Shown one piece after another: positions 18,382 to 26,013 of a DNA stretch of 64,000 nt. This DNA is from Chitinophaga sp. CF418 (GTDB taxonomy: Bacteria; Bacteroidota; Bacteroidia; Chitinophagales; Chitinophagaceae): contig NZ_FRCN01000002.1 in the NCBI RefSeq assembly GCF_900142925.1, forward strand, positions 558,001 to 622,000, read 5' to 3'. The notes under the pieces are model-generated. The model was not told the origin of the DNA, made no database searches, and saw only the letters and a program-made list of their open reading frames with translations. Position 1 is the stretch's first letter. The number at the start of each line of letters is the position of its first letter. The translations under genes and the position numbers were made by a program.

Positions 18382-18760
18382 GATGAATGAGTTTTAAAAG
18401 AGATTTAAAATTGCAGATATCCCATTGAAAGATTGTTTTCCTGAGATGGATTTATGCCGGTCTTTATGTCACGGTTCAAACTCCAAAGCGTATTCCCCGT
18501 AAATAGTAATTCCGTCCATAATGCTTCAGCAGAAACCGTGCAAATGGGATATGCGTTTACGTATTATTTTATCAATGATGGTGTTGTAAGATATTGCCTG
18601 TCATTCCAGCGAATGGTAGCTGGTGCAGTACGTTACAGCATGACGGCGTCCGTTATCCGGGACTCGTCATTGCCGGCCGCGTAATGAAATACGGCATAAG
18701 CGATGGAGATACGATATGTAGGGAACCTTAACACGTGTGCAAAGATACATAATCTGCGGG
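18382..18760. other. Intergenic stretch between SMR gene and meaB
   Basis: About 380 bp upstream of the SMR gene on the minus strand. A 76-codon plus-strand frame exists here but has no recognisable features. I see no clear hairpin, repeat or consensus promoter. Confidence 0.4.
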
Positions 18761-19660
18761 CTAGTAACTATTCACAAACCGGTAGAGGTTGAATGCACCG
18801 GCAGTCATTTGCTGAAGTATCTGTTGCTGCAGTGCACGGCGGTTAACATCTTTCATACGCCGGTGTTGTAATAACTGATAGGCCTTTTCAGCCAGCAATA
18901 AGGCATGATGCTGATGGTTGCCCTGCACCTGTTGCTGATGACTGGTAATTGCCTTTACCAGTGCAGCCAATCCTTCTTCTTTTGTAGCGATGGTTTTCAG
19001 TACAGGGATCTCCCAGTTTGCCTTATGCCGGCTATGTGCCAGCAATCTGAGATTCTTCACAAATTCATCTGCATTAGCCCGGTCTGCTTTATTGACCACG
19101 AAGATGTCGGCAATTTCCATAAGTCCGGCCTTCATGGTTTGTATCTCATCTCCTGCTTCAGGTACTACAACTACAACTGTTGTGTCGGCAATACCGGCAA
19201 TTTCCACTTCACTCTGTCCCACACCTACTGTCTCGATAAACAGATAATCGAAACCGGCTGCCTTTATCAGGTCACTTACTTCTATGATCTTGGGGCTAAG
19301 ACCTCCCAATGCTCCCCTGCTGGCCATAGAGCGGATAAATACCTGCTGGTTGTTAAAGTGTTGCCCCATGCGGATACGATCGCCCAGTAAGGCGCCATAG
19401 TTGAATGGCGAAGAGGGATCAATGGCAATGATCGCAATCCGTTTGTCCTGACCCAGGAGGAACGTAATCAGGGCATTCACGAGTGTGCTTTTCCCCGCTC
19501 CCGGAGGGCCGGTAATACCTATTACCCTGGTATTACTGTTTGCCGGAAGTGCTTCAAGTAATTGCTGGTAGCCGGTAGCCTCGTTTTCAACAAGTGAAAT
19601 ACTTCTTGCAAGGGCCTTGACTTCCTGGTTCAGTAATGAAGATAAGAGGGGCTGATGCAT
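18761..19660 (-). CDS. meaB: MeaB/ArgK-type G3E GTPase, methylmalonyl-CoA mutase chaperone
   Basis: The 299-residue P-loop GTPase has Walker A GPPGAGKSTLVNAL, switch/Walker B region DYLFIETVGVGQSEVEIA and the base-recognition motif NKAD. These define the MeaB (LAO/AO ATPase, ArgK) family. MeaB protects and reloads B12-dependent methylmalonyl-CoA mutase. The mutase genes are not in the window, so the partner is encoded elsewhere. It is divergent from the glycosyltransferase gene at 19,721, about 60 bp away. Confidence 0.93.
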   Translation of the reverse strand: MHQPLLSSLLNQEVKALARSISLVENEATGYQQLLEALPANSNTRVIGITGPPGAGKSTLVNALITFLLGQDKRIAIIAIDPSSPFNYGALLGDRIRMGQHFNNQQVFIRSMASRGALGGLSPKIIEVSDLIKAAGFDYLFIETVGVGQSEVEIAGIADTTVVVVVPEAGDEIQTMKAGLMEIADIFVVNKADRANADEFVKNLRLLAHSRHKANWEIPVLKTIATKEEGLAALVKAITSHQQQVQGNHQHHALLLAEKAYQLLQHRRMKDVNRRALQQQILQQMTAGAFNLYRFVNSY

Positions 19661-19720
19661 GCATCTAAATTACGTAATTCATTATTGATTATATATCTTC
19701 GCAAACATTATATCTCTCAT

Positions 19721-20593
19721 ATGAAAGTATCGGGGTTCACTTTTGTTCGAAATGCGGTAAAGTATGATTATCCGGTGATTGCAGCTATCAGCTCTATCCT
19801 GCCTTTGTGCGATGAAGTGATTGTCAGCGTGGGTAATTGTGACGATGGTACCCTGGAACTGATTCAATCTATCGGCTCTCCTAAAATAAAGATTACACAT
19901 TCCGTATGGGATGATTCCCTGAAAGAAGGGGGGCGTATTCTTGCAGTAGAGACAGATAAAGCATTTGCACACGTAAGCCCTGATGCTGATTGGGCGTTCT
20001 ATATACAGGCAGATGAAGTGGTGCATGAACAGGATTATCCCGCTATTCGCGCAGCCATGCAGGAATATCTGGATGACAAACGGGTAGAAGGATTGTTGTT
20101 TAAGTACAAACACTTCTTTGGCAGCTATGATTATATCGGCGATTCACGTACCTGGTATCAGCATGAGATCAGAGTGATCCGTAACGATAAGCGTATCTCC
20201 TCCTACCGCGATGCACAGGGGTTTAGAAAGGAAGGAGAAAAACTACATGTAAAGCGTGTGAATGCAAGCATGTATCATTACGGATGGGTAAAAGATCCGG
20301 AGACGCAGGCCCAAAAACTGAACAACTCTTTTCAGCTATACCACGGCGCTAATGAAGAACAGGTTAGTAATCGCGTACCTATCGCTGAATTTGATTACGG
20401 GGAGGTTGATTCACTGGCGCCTTTTAAAGGCACACATCCGGAAGTGATGAAAGAGCGGATCAAAAGGAAAAACTGGCAGTTCTCACATGATATCAGCCGG
20501 AAGAAATTCTCTTTTAAAGACAGTATCCTGTATTGGATAGAGAAGAGGACAGGTAAACGTTTATTCGACTACAGGAATTATAAAGTTATTTAA
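19721..20593 (+). CDS. Family 2-type glycosyltransferase
   Basis: The ATG at 19721 (MKVSGFTFVRNAVKYDYPV) starts the protein at the conserved first beta strand of the GT2/GT-A fold. Frame extension upstream to 19655 overlaps the likely promoter (TATCTTCG at 19694). The 290-residue protein has CDEVIVSVGNCDDGT (nucleotide-binding Asp cluster) and a metal-binding-like YIQADEVVHEQD. No membrane segment is seen. It probably adds a sugar to a surface glycan. Two further glycosyltransferases follow on the opposite strand, which suggests a small glycan locus. Substrate unknown. Confidence 0.85.
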   Translation: MKVSGFTFVRNAVKYDYPVIAAISSILPLCDEVIVSVGNCDDGTLELIQSIGSPKIKITHSVWDDSLKEGGRILAVETDKAFAHVSPDADWAFYIQADEVVHEQDYPAIRAAMQEYLDDKRVEGLLFKYKHFFGSYDYIGDSRTWYQHEIRVIRNDKRISSYRDAQGFRKEGEKLHVKRVNASMYHYGWVKDPETQAQKLNNSFQLYHGANEEQVSNRVPIAEFDYGEVDSLAPFKGTHPEVMKERIKRKNWQFSHDISRKKFSFKDSILYWIEKRTGKRLFDYRNYKVI

Positions 20594-20597
20594 ACCA

Positions 20598-20641
20598 GGA
20601 ATCAGTAATTGGCAGATGATATGATGCCATTTCCTGATTCC
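20598..20641. terminator. Shared hairpin between converging glycosyltransferase genes
   Basis: GGAATCAG pairs with CTGATTCC, with an inner TGGCA/TGCCA stem. It lies between two convergent genes and could end transcription from either side. No long T tract is present. Confidence 0.5.
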
Positions 20642-20651
20642 CGGCAGCATA

Positions 20652-21698
20652 TTATTCATACAGGCTTCTGTATAATTTCATATACGCTCTCGCGTTAGTA
20701 TCCCAACTGAATTTTTTGGCATGTTGCTGTATGGCGCTGGCTGGATTGTTTGCTGCATAATGTGTCAATCCCTGCTCTAACACCTGTTGCATATATTCTT
20801 TATCGAACTGTTTAAAATAATAGGCAGCATCTCCTCCTATTTCAGGTAAACTGGTTTTGTCTGAGAGGAAAACAGGTTTGCCAAAATGCATCGCTTCCAC
20901 AACAGGCGCTCCGAAACCTTCTGCTACAGAGGGAAACATAAAGGCTGTACTATTTTTATAGTACCAGTATTTTTCTTCATCAGTAATACTGCCGAGTAAT
21001 TTAACCCGTGAGCTTACCCCATATTTTGCAGCCTCCTCTTCTATCTTCTTAAAATAATCTCCCTGTGTTTTTCCCGCTATCAGCAATTCATAATCATTAT
21101 GCTCCAGCAGCCTTGGTAATACATGGAAATTCTTTTTCGGCAGGATCATACCGATGGCGAACAGGAATGGAACAGCGGGTCTGTATTGTGGTGCATCAAA
21201 GCCTGGAAATTCTTTTATTTCAGAGCCCTGGTAAATAATACTGCATTTGCTTTTAGGCACCTTGATATATTCCTGTATGGTATTCAGCGTAAACTGAGAG
21301 ATCGCTACGATACGGTCTGTTTCATCTGTCTGTCGTTGGATTGCTTCCAGTGACCTGCTTTTTTCTGCCTTGCTTTTATTGGGTTCAAAAAGAAAGTTAA
21401 GGTCATGAATAGTGAGAATGGTCTTCCTGGCTTTTTTTCTTGGCCATACATTACCTGTCTGATGCACAGCGTGCCATATATCCATTTCAGATGGATTAAA
21501 GGCATAGCGGTGATACCATTTGTAAGGGATCTTTTTGAAATCGCCTTTAAAGTTATTGAAGCCTGCGGGCAGATAATAGCTCAGTTGTTCGTCGTCTGCC
21601 TTCAATTCCAGCAGGCGTTGCCCCAGCTGTATACAGAAGGTGTACAGACCGTTATGAGGATATTTTAACTTCTCGAAGTCTAAACCGATACGATGCAT
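20652..21698 (-). CDS. Family 4-type glycosyltransferase, copy 2 of a tandem pair
   Basis: The 348-residue GT-B enzyme has a Rossmann-type acceptor domain, then the donor domain with FLFAIGMILPKKNFHVL. The E-x7-E region PSVAEGFGAPVVEAMHFGKP is typical of GT4 (mannosyl/glucosyl transferases using nucleotide sugars). It is cytoplasmic with no signal. It is clearly similar along its length to the gene immediately upstream (same motif order and size), so the pair arose by duplication. The start MHRIGLDFEKLKYPHNGLYTFC lines up with that of its paralogue. Confidence 0.88.
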   Translation of the reverse strand: MHRIGLDFEKLKYPHNGLYTFCIQLGQRLLELKADDEQLSYYLPAGFNNFKGDFKKIPYKWYHRYAFNPSEMDIWHAVHQTGNVWPRKKARKTILTIHDLNFLFEPNKSKAEKSRSLEAIQRQTDETDRIVAISQFTLNTIQEYIKVPKSKCSIIYQGSEIKEFPGFDAPQYRPAVPFLFAIGMILPKKNFHVLPRLLEHNDYELLIAGKTQGDYFKKIEEEAAKYGVSSRVKLLGSITDEEKYWYYKNSTAFMFPSVAEGFGAPVVEAMHFGKPVFLSDKTSLPEIGGDAAYYFKQFDKEYMQQVLEQGLTHYAANNPASAIQQHAKKFSWDTNARAYMKLYRSLYE

Positions 21699-21709
21699 AA
21701 TGAAATATG

Positions 21710-22762
21710 TTAGTATAGACCACGGTAGATCTGTAAATAATGTTTTGCTGTATGATCGATAGTCAGCGAAGCGGCCCGTTCCTTCATTGCACTGATCGGC
21801 CGTGTGTTATTGAAATGCTGCATGCCTTCATTAAAGACCTGCTGCATATGATCGGCAGAGAAGTCGCGGAAATAGTAACAAAGTGTTCCGCCTACTTCCG
21901 GCAAACTTGTCTTATCAGAAAGAAAACACGGTTTGCCTTCACTCAGGGCTTCTACCACCGGCAGACCGAATCCTTCTGCGAGTGAGGGAAAACCAAATGC
22001 CATGCAGCGATGATAATACCAATATCTTTCCTGGTTAGAAATGATCCCTAACACTTTCACACGGTCTTCTACGTGGTATTGTCTGGCGGTGGCCAGTATT
22101 TTCTCTTTATATGCTTCGTCAAAAACGGGACCGGCAATGACCAGTTCATAGTCGTTATGCTGCAGCAGCGGCGGCAGCACGGCAAAATTCTTTTTGGTAT
22201 CTACACTGCCGATGGCGAATATGAAAGGACGTTGAGGCCGGTATACGGGATTATCGAAGTCCGGAAAGGTTTCCAGCGTACCGCCGTTATATATTACATT
22301 GGCAGGTTTGTTGCGCAGATCAAGGTGTTGTTTTACATCTTCGAGAACGAACCGGGAGATGGTGACGATATGATCTGCACGGTCTATATTCCGTTGTATC
22401 TTTTTCAATACGGAGTCTCTCTTCGCAGGAGAGATAGACTGCTGGTGAATAACGTTGAGATCGTGTATAGTCAGCACATGCCTGGTGTTCTTATTGGACG
22501 GGCGGAAATGGGATGACTGGAAGGAGGTATGCCATATATTCAACTGCGGAAAAGAGGGCATTAGCCAGCGATGCAGTTTCCTGTTGATAATATACTGTTC
22601 CTGCGGACCAAAAAATCCTTTTCGGTTGGCTGGCACATAAAACACTACTTTCTCATCTTCTGCTTTGTTGCGAAGCAGCGCATTACCGAACTGTTTACAG
22701 TACTCAAAGAGTCCGGTATTGGCATGTTTCATTTTCTCGCAATCAAACAATATTTGCCGCAT
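21710..22762 (-). CDS. Family 4-type glycosyltransferase, copy 1 of a tandem pair
   Basis: The 350-residue GT-B enzyme has FIFAIGSVDTKKNFAVLPPLLQHNDYELVIAG and FPSLAEGFGLPVVEALSEGKP (E-x7-E). I start at the second Met (MRQILFDCEKMKHANTGLFEYC), which matches the paralogue's start. ATG 22771 would add three residues. The stop is 11 bp before the next gene's start, so the two are co-transcribed. They probably act in sequence on one glycan, which is inference from the arrangement. Confidence 0.88.
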   Translation of the reverse strand: MRQILFDCEKMKHANTGLFEYCKQFGNALLRNKAEDEKVVFYVPANRKGFFGPQEQYIINRKLHRWLMPSFPQLNIWHTSFQSSHFRPSNKNTRHVLTIHDLNVIHQQSISPAKRDSVLKKIQRNIDRADHIVTISRFVLEDVKQHLDLRNKPANVIYNGGTLETFPDFDNPVYRPQRPFIFAIGSVDTKKNFAVLPPLLQHNDYELVIAGPVFDEAYKEKILATARQYHVEDRVKVLGIISNQERYWYYHRCMAFGFPSLAEGFGLPVVEALSEGKPCFLSDKTSLPEVGGTLCYYFRDFSADHMQQVFNEGMQHFNNTRPISAMKERAASLTIDHTAKHYLQIYRGLY

Positions 22763-22889
22763 GGATAACATTTAGATTTGAAGCTGAGGGCTTGTATCGC
22801 CCTGCCAGGTTCTTTTCAGCGTATCGGCAAATATAGAGAACATCCTTATATATTTCATTGGTAACGACTAATTCTATAATTTAGGCTAT

Positions 22890-23525
22890 ATGACGAATTT
22901 TATTCCAATATTTCCCCTTGGCGTTGTAGTATACCCGGACGAGCAATTGAACCTGCATATTTTTGAGCCGAGATATAAACAGCTTATCAGAGACTGTATT
23001 GCTGAAAATAAACCGTTTGGTATTCCTGCAGTGATCGATAAAAAAGTAGTGGAGTACGGTACATTGGTGGAGATCGTAAGGATAGAAAAAACATATGATA
23101 ATGGAGAAATGGATGTCGTAACCCGTGGCATCAAGGTATTCAGGATACTGGAAATAATCAGGAGTATTCCGGACAAAATGTTCACCGGGGCGATCGTTTC
23201 TTACCCTGAAAATCATTTTAACAGTAATAACCGGCTGCATACCCAGGTATTGCAGGCCTTGAGAGAGCTGCATCACATTCTGCAGATAAGCAAGACATTT
23301 AAAAAAGCTGACGAAGAGCTGCTCGCTTATGATATTGCCCATCATGCCGGGCTGTCCCTGCATGAGGAGTATGAGATGCTTCACCTCTTCCAGGAACTGC
23401 AACGCCTCGAATACCTGAAACGTCACCTCCTGAAAGTCATCCCTCTAATGGCGGAGATGGAACGGCTAAAGGACCGGGTGAAGCTGAACGGACATTTCCG
23501 AAATCTGACTGCCGGCGATATCTAA
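22890..23525 (+). CDS. LON substrate-binding (N-terminal) domain protein
   Basis: The 211-residue protein starts IFPLGVVVYPDEQLNLHIFEPRYKQLIRDC, the signature of the N-terminal domain of Lon proteases (PF02190). No AAA+ or protease part follows. Such stand-alone LON-domain proteins are common, and their role (substrate binding or adaptor) is not settled. The C-terminal half is helical and charged. The next gene (LptC-like) is 91 bp downstream with its own promoter box. Confidence 0.85.
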   Translation: MTNFIPIFPLGVVVYPDEQLNLHIFEPRYKQLIRDCIAENKPFGIPAVIDKKVVEYGTLVEIVRIEKTYDNGEMDVVTRGIKVFRILEIIRSIPDKMFTGAIVSYPENHFNSNNRLHTQVLQALRELHHILQISKTFKKADEELLAYDIAHHAGLSLHEEYEMLHLFQELQRLEYLKRHLLKVIPLMAEMERLKDRVKLNGHFRNLTAGDI

Positions 23526-23568
23526 AGGGTCCCAGCCTTTCCGGGTTCCTGGTTTGCCGGGGATTGTC

Positions 23569-23576
23569 TACATTTG
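23569..23576 (+). promoter_or_regulatory. -7 promoter box upstream of the LptC-like gene
   Basis: TACATTTG matches TAnnTTTG exactly. The alternative TTG start at 23574 lies inside this box, so translation must begin further down, at ATG 23616. Confidence 0.6.
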
Positions 23577-23615
23577 GGGCCGAAATGCCCATTAGGGCCT
23601 CTATCAATCACTAAT

Positions 23616-24170
23616 ATGAACAGAATTATAGCGCGTGTAGCGTTTGTTTTTTCTCTTCTGGCGATGGTATCCTGCGAAAACGATATAAATGCCATTATGA
23701 ACCTCGATAAGAGTCAAACAGCCGTTGAAGAGGGAAAAGATATAGAATCCATGTACAGCCAGACGGGACGTGTAAAAGCGAAACTAACGGCGCCACTGAT
23801 GCTCAGGCACCTGAAACCTCCCGTATATGTTGAGTTTAGTAAGGGACTCAAAGTGCTGTTCTATAATGACAGCCTTAATGTGGAAAGCACCCTCACCGCC
23901 AGATATGGAAAGTATTTTGAGAATGATGCCAACATCTTCCTGAGGGACCATGTGGTGGTGATCAACAAAAAGGGGGAAAGACTGGATTGTGAGGAGTTGA
24001 ACTGGGATTCTAAACTACAGAAGTTCCTGTCCAACAAGCCGGTACGTATCAGCACGGTTACTGACACGCTTTATGGTACCGGATTGGAGTCTAACCAGGA
24101 TTTCAGTGATTATACCGTTCTGCATCCGAGCGGTCCGTTCACTATACAGGACAGCACTATGATGAACTAA
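23616..24170 (+). CDS. lptC: LptC-like lipopolysaccharide export periplasmic lipoprotein
   Basis: The ATG at 23616 gives MNRIIARVAFVFSLLAMVSC, a lipoprotein signal with acylated Cys. The 184-residue protein has the beta-rich LptC/OstA-like repeats seen as VKAKLTAPLMLRHLKPP, YGKYFENDANIFLRDHVVVINKKGERLDCEELNWD and TVTDTLYGTGLESNQDFSDY, the usual Bacteroidota LptC pattern. It would bridge the LptBFG transporter to LptA in LPS transport. A strong terminator follows. Confidence 0.85.
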   Translation: MNRIIARVAFVFSLLAMVSCENDINAIMNLDKSQTAVEEGKDIESMYSQTGRVKAKLTAPLMLRHLKPPVYVEFSKGLKVLFYNDSLNVESTLTARYGKYFENDANIFLRDHVVVINKKGERLDCEELNWDSKLQKFLSNKPVRISTVTDTLYGTGLESNQDFSDYTVLHPSGPFTIQDSTMMN

Positions 24171-24201
24171 CGATATTACCGGTTAATCCGGCTGCAACGA
24201 G

Positions 24202-24240
24202 AACGGCCCGACATCGCATCTGCAATGTCGGGCCGTTTCG
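24202..24240 (+). terminator. Rho-independent terminator after lptC
   Basis: A perfect 13-bp stem, AACGGCCCGACAT (24202-24214) with ATGTCGGGCCGTT (24225-24237), and a short T-rich end. It lies 30 bp after the lptC stop. Confidence 0.8.
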
Positions 24241-24537
24241 CTTTAACCTATTTTTAACCTAAAATTTTGTCTCTATAAAAACGCAAGAACCATGCCATTA
24301 AGTATGTGCAGATAGCAGCTTTTTTCTTGATATAAGCGTTAAAGATTATCTGATAAGGCACCGTTTATTGCGGGTGTATCCGCCCTTAAAACCAGGAGAA
24401 TTTATTAAGCCCTGGTTTAATGATAGTTATCAAGGGAATGTATTATAAAGGTTATAGGAGGAATACGGGTTAAAAAATTATTGTATTAGTTTGATTACTA
24501 CTATTTTTTTATTATTTTCCGCTTATAGATTGCTGAT
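24241..24537. other. AT-rich intergenic stretch before csaA
   Basis: No reading frame, convincing hairpin or exact promoter box is visible. TTAGTTTG just upstream of csaA (around 24487) is one mismatch from the -7 consensus. Confidence 0.35.
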
Positions 24538-24876
24538 ATGGAGACAATTAACTGGGCAGATTTTGAGAAAATAGAGATCAGGGTTGGTACAATCATGGAG
24601 GCAGCTGATTTCCCCAGGGCAAAGAATCCTGCTTATCAGCTGACCATTGATTTCGGGCCGGAGTTAGGCGTTAAGCGATCTTCTGCCCAGATCACGAAGT
24701 TATATCAGCGGGAGGAGTTAATCGGTAAACAGGTGGTGGCGGTCGTGAATTTCCCGGTAAAACAGATAGCCAATTTTTTCTCGGAGTGTCTGGTATTGGG
24801 AGTCGTTGGAAGTGACAAGGAGATCGTTCTGCTCCAGCCGGATAAAACTGTTGCAAATGGGCTTAAAATAGGCTAA
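24538..24876 (+). CDS. csaA: CsaA-type tRNA-binding domain protein
   Basis: The 112-residue protein consists of a single tRNA_bind OB-fold. Typical CsaA sequence is seen in FEKIEIRVGTIMEAADFPRAKNPAYQL, in DFGPELGVKRSSAQITKLY and in the final VLLQPDKTVANGLKIG. CsaA forms a homodimer described as a secretion-related chaperone and tRNA binder. The gene is monocistronic, followed by a long non-coding region. Confidence 0.93.
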   Translation: METINWADFEKIEIRVGTIMEAADFPRAKNPAYQLTIDFGPELGVKRSSAQITKLYQREELIGKQVVAVVNFPVKQIANFFSECLVLGVVGSDKEIVLLQPDKTVANGLKIG

Positions 24877-25007
24877 AATGCTAACGTGTTGATAGTATAT
24901 TCACTATTGAATAAGGAAATTAAACAATTGATTTTTAATTTAATATGATAATATTTAGTATATGATAGCTGACCTATCCAAACATGCTGTTTTACGAACT
25001 ATTTTAT

Positions 25008-25016
25008 AACGTTCAC
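25008..25016 (+). promoter_or_regulatory. TACGTTCAC-type box upstream of sRNA candidate 1
   Basis: The box reads AACGTTCAC. Its TTCAC starts 51 bp before the conserved GG of the RNA candidate, exactly as at copy 2. A weaker related sequence ending TTTAC lies 21 bp upstream. The box resembles LytTR-type response-regulator sites, matching the family consensus at eight of nine positions. Confidence 0.5.
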
Positions 25017-25049
25017 GGAAATAGGGCGTCAACACATGGAAGCCTGCTA

Positions 25050-25057
25050 TATCTTTG
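25050..25057 (+). promoter_or_regulatory. -7 box of sRNA candidate 1
   Basis: TATCTTTG matches TAnnTTTG exactly. The conserved GG of the RNA starts six bases after it. No good -33 element is visible, which would fit an activator-dependent promoter. Confidence 0.6.
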
Positions 25058-25061
25058 GCTC

Positions 25062-25125
25062 AGGTTTTTCATAGGATATGGTTAAAATTATTACAAGGGC
25101 GGTATTCTTACCGCCCTTCTATTTT
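25062..25125 (+). ncRNA. Small RNA candidate, copy 1 of a three-member family
   Basis: The predicted transcript starts near AGGTTTTTCATAGG, continues to GATATGGTTAAAATT, and ends in the hairpin AAGGGCGGTA (25095-25104), loop TTCT, TACCGCCCTT (25109-25118) plus CTATTTT. The first 27 bases match copy 3 completely and copy 2 with few changes. The stem sequence differs from copy 2 but still pairs. ATG-GTT-AAA-ATT could encode Met-Val-Lys-Ile, but downstream codons are not conserved between copies, so an RNA role is more likely than a peptide. Confidence 0.6.
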
Positions 25126-25234
25126 AGAGCAAGTTACTAGTTTATAGCCCCTTTTTACCTCAAGTGATTGATCTTCAATTATACTTATCAAGAAAGCCCC
25201 GGGGAATGGGTATATTTTCCCCTACTTATCCTTA

Positions 25235-25285
25235 TACGTTCACCTTCTGTTTCGATACGTTCCCCAACTAAAATATAGCATTCAC
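25235..25285 (+). promoter_or_regulatory. Three TACGTTCAC-type boxes at exact 21-bp spacing upstream of sRNA candidate 2
   Basis: The boxes are TACGTTCAC (25235-25243), TACGTTCCC (25256-25264) and AGCATTCAC (25277-25285), each a 9-mer followed by a 12-bp spacer. This is the layout known for LytTR-type response regulators (9-bp direct repeats, 12-13-bp spacers). The last box sits 51 bp (TTCAC to GG) before the RNA candidate, on the same side of the helix as the others. Confidence 0.55.
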
Positions 25286-25295
25286 TAGAATAGCC

Positions 25296-25326
25296 TTTGA
25301 GCGTATACAAAATACGCGCACCTTTG
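25296..25326 (+). promoter_or_regulatory. Promoter of sRNA candidate 2
   Basis: TTTG at 25296-25299, a 19-bp spacer, then CACCTTTG at 25319-25326. This fits the Bacteroidota -33/-7 promoter (TTTG, about 19 bp, TAnnTTTG) with one mismatch in the -7 box. Confidence 0.55.
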
Positions 25327-25330
25327 GTAC

Positions 25331-25396
25331 AGGTTTTTCAATAAAGATATGGTTAAAATTTTTCGGGGCTGTAGTCTTGCAGCCCCGTTTCTTTTT
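25331..25396 (+). ncRNA. Small RNA candidate, copy 2
   Basis: It starts AGGTTTTTCAATAAAG and runs to GATATGGTTAAAATT. The terminator stem CGGGGCTGTA (25364-25373), loop GTCT, TGCAGCCCCG (25378-25387) follows, then TTTCTTTTT. The stem is entirely different in sequence from copies 1 and 3 but has the same length and the same NTCT loop closed by an A-T pair, and one G-T pair replaces a Watson-Crick pair. This covariation supports a structured RNA. Confidence 0.6.
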
Positions 25397-25537
25397 CCTG
25401 AAATTCCCATCTCTTCCCTACAATCCTTCCCCAGCTGCGGTTTCCCTCTTTGTAAATACTGAATTAGCACTTTACGTATGAACTATTGACGAGGCTCATA
25501 GTATACCTTTCCTTTTCTCGTTTACCAGGGAAATTGA

Positions 25538-25611
25538 TACGTTCACTGGAAATAAAGGGTTATTTCGCTGGTATCGTCTAATACGTTAACCCGGGAAATC
25601 TATACGTTCAC
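25538..25611 (+). promoter_or_regulatory. Further array of TACGTTCAC-type boxes
   Basis: TACGTTCAC (25538-25546), a degenerate TTATTTCGC (25560-25568), TACGTTAAC (25582-25590) and TACGTTCAC (25603-25611) lie at 22, 22 and 21-bp steps. About 55 bp downstream is TGTTTTTG, overlapping GGCTTTTCA, a poor copy of the -7 box and RNA start seen at the other sites. What this array controls is unclear. Confidence 0.5.
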
Positions 25612-25868
25612 GGATGTAACGGTCTCTTTAGCTTTCTTTCCCGCCTTTTTTAGCTGTTTTTGGCTTTTCAGCTTGTCTGGAATGGCAGCGCTTTCCTACC
25701 TGAAGCCGATTAGTTATTGTTTGTCCTTTAACAGGGAGGTTACCAGCCTCATTTATCCTGCTGGTTTAAGGCGCCGGGGCAAGATGTTAATTGTCCTGCC
25801 TGGATTGCCTGGCGTCCATATCAAAAGCGTATTGGTTGGGTTGGTGGTTGTGCTTACCGGAAAGGCTC

Positions 25869-26013
25869 GCAGGTGGGATCCCTGGCTGAGTTTTTTGAAG
25901 CAGTCTTAATATTGAGCTATTGAAGGTCGTATTGGGCATTGGGATCCCTATTTAACCCCTATTGGGGCGTATCAGCATGCTTCAAATAACTTAGGCCAGG
26001 GGTTCCCACCTGC
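25869..26013. repeat. Imperfect inverted repeat of about 35 bp
   Basis: The left arm at 25869-25902 (starting GCAGGTGGGATCCC) and right arm at 25978-26013 (ending GGTTCCCACCTGC) are reverse complements at about 29 of 36 positions, separated by 75 bp. Flanking sequence at about 25,706-25,755 and 26,029-26,080 also forms a diverged direct repeat (TTATTGTTTGTCC / TTATTGTGTGTCC, then AGGG and CCAG). It is probably a decayed duplication or mobile-element remnant. No transposase remains. Confidence 0.5.

Noticed and set aside
18382..18480. Guanidine riboswitch before the SugE-like gene
   Set aside because: I looked for the conserved guanidine-riboswitch motifs on the minus strand and saw none.
18474..18486. 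GGTTCAAACTCC resembling a tRNA T-arm
   Set aside because: No acceptor stem, D-arm or anticodon arm can be built around it.
18454..18684. 76-codon frame between SMR and meaB genes
   Set aside because: No motif, no promoter and no start context. It is likely chance.
25076..25140. MVKI leader peptide in the sRNA candidates
   Set aside because: Only the first four codons are shared. The frames then differ completely in sequence and length (20 codons, about 40 codons and 7 codons), which fits RNA conservation rather than a peptide.
25673..25909. 78-codon frame in the gene-free region
   Set aside because: It runs through the diverged repeats and has no motif. The repeats explain the sequence better than coding.
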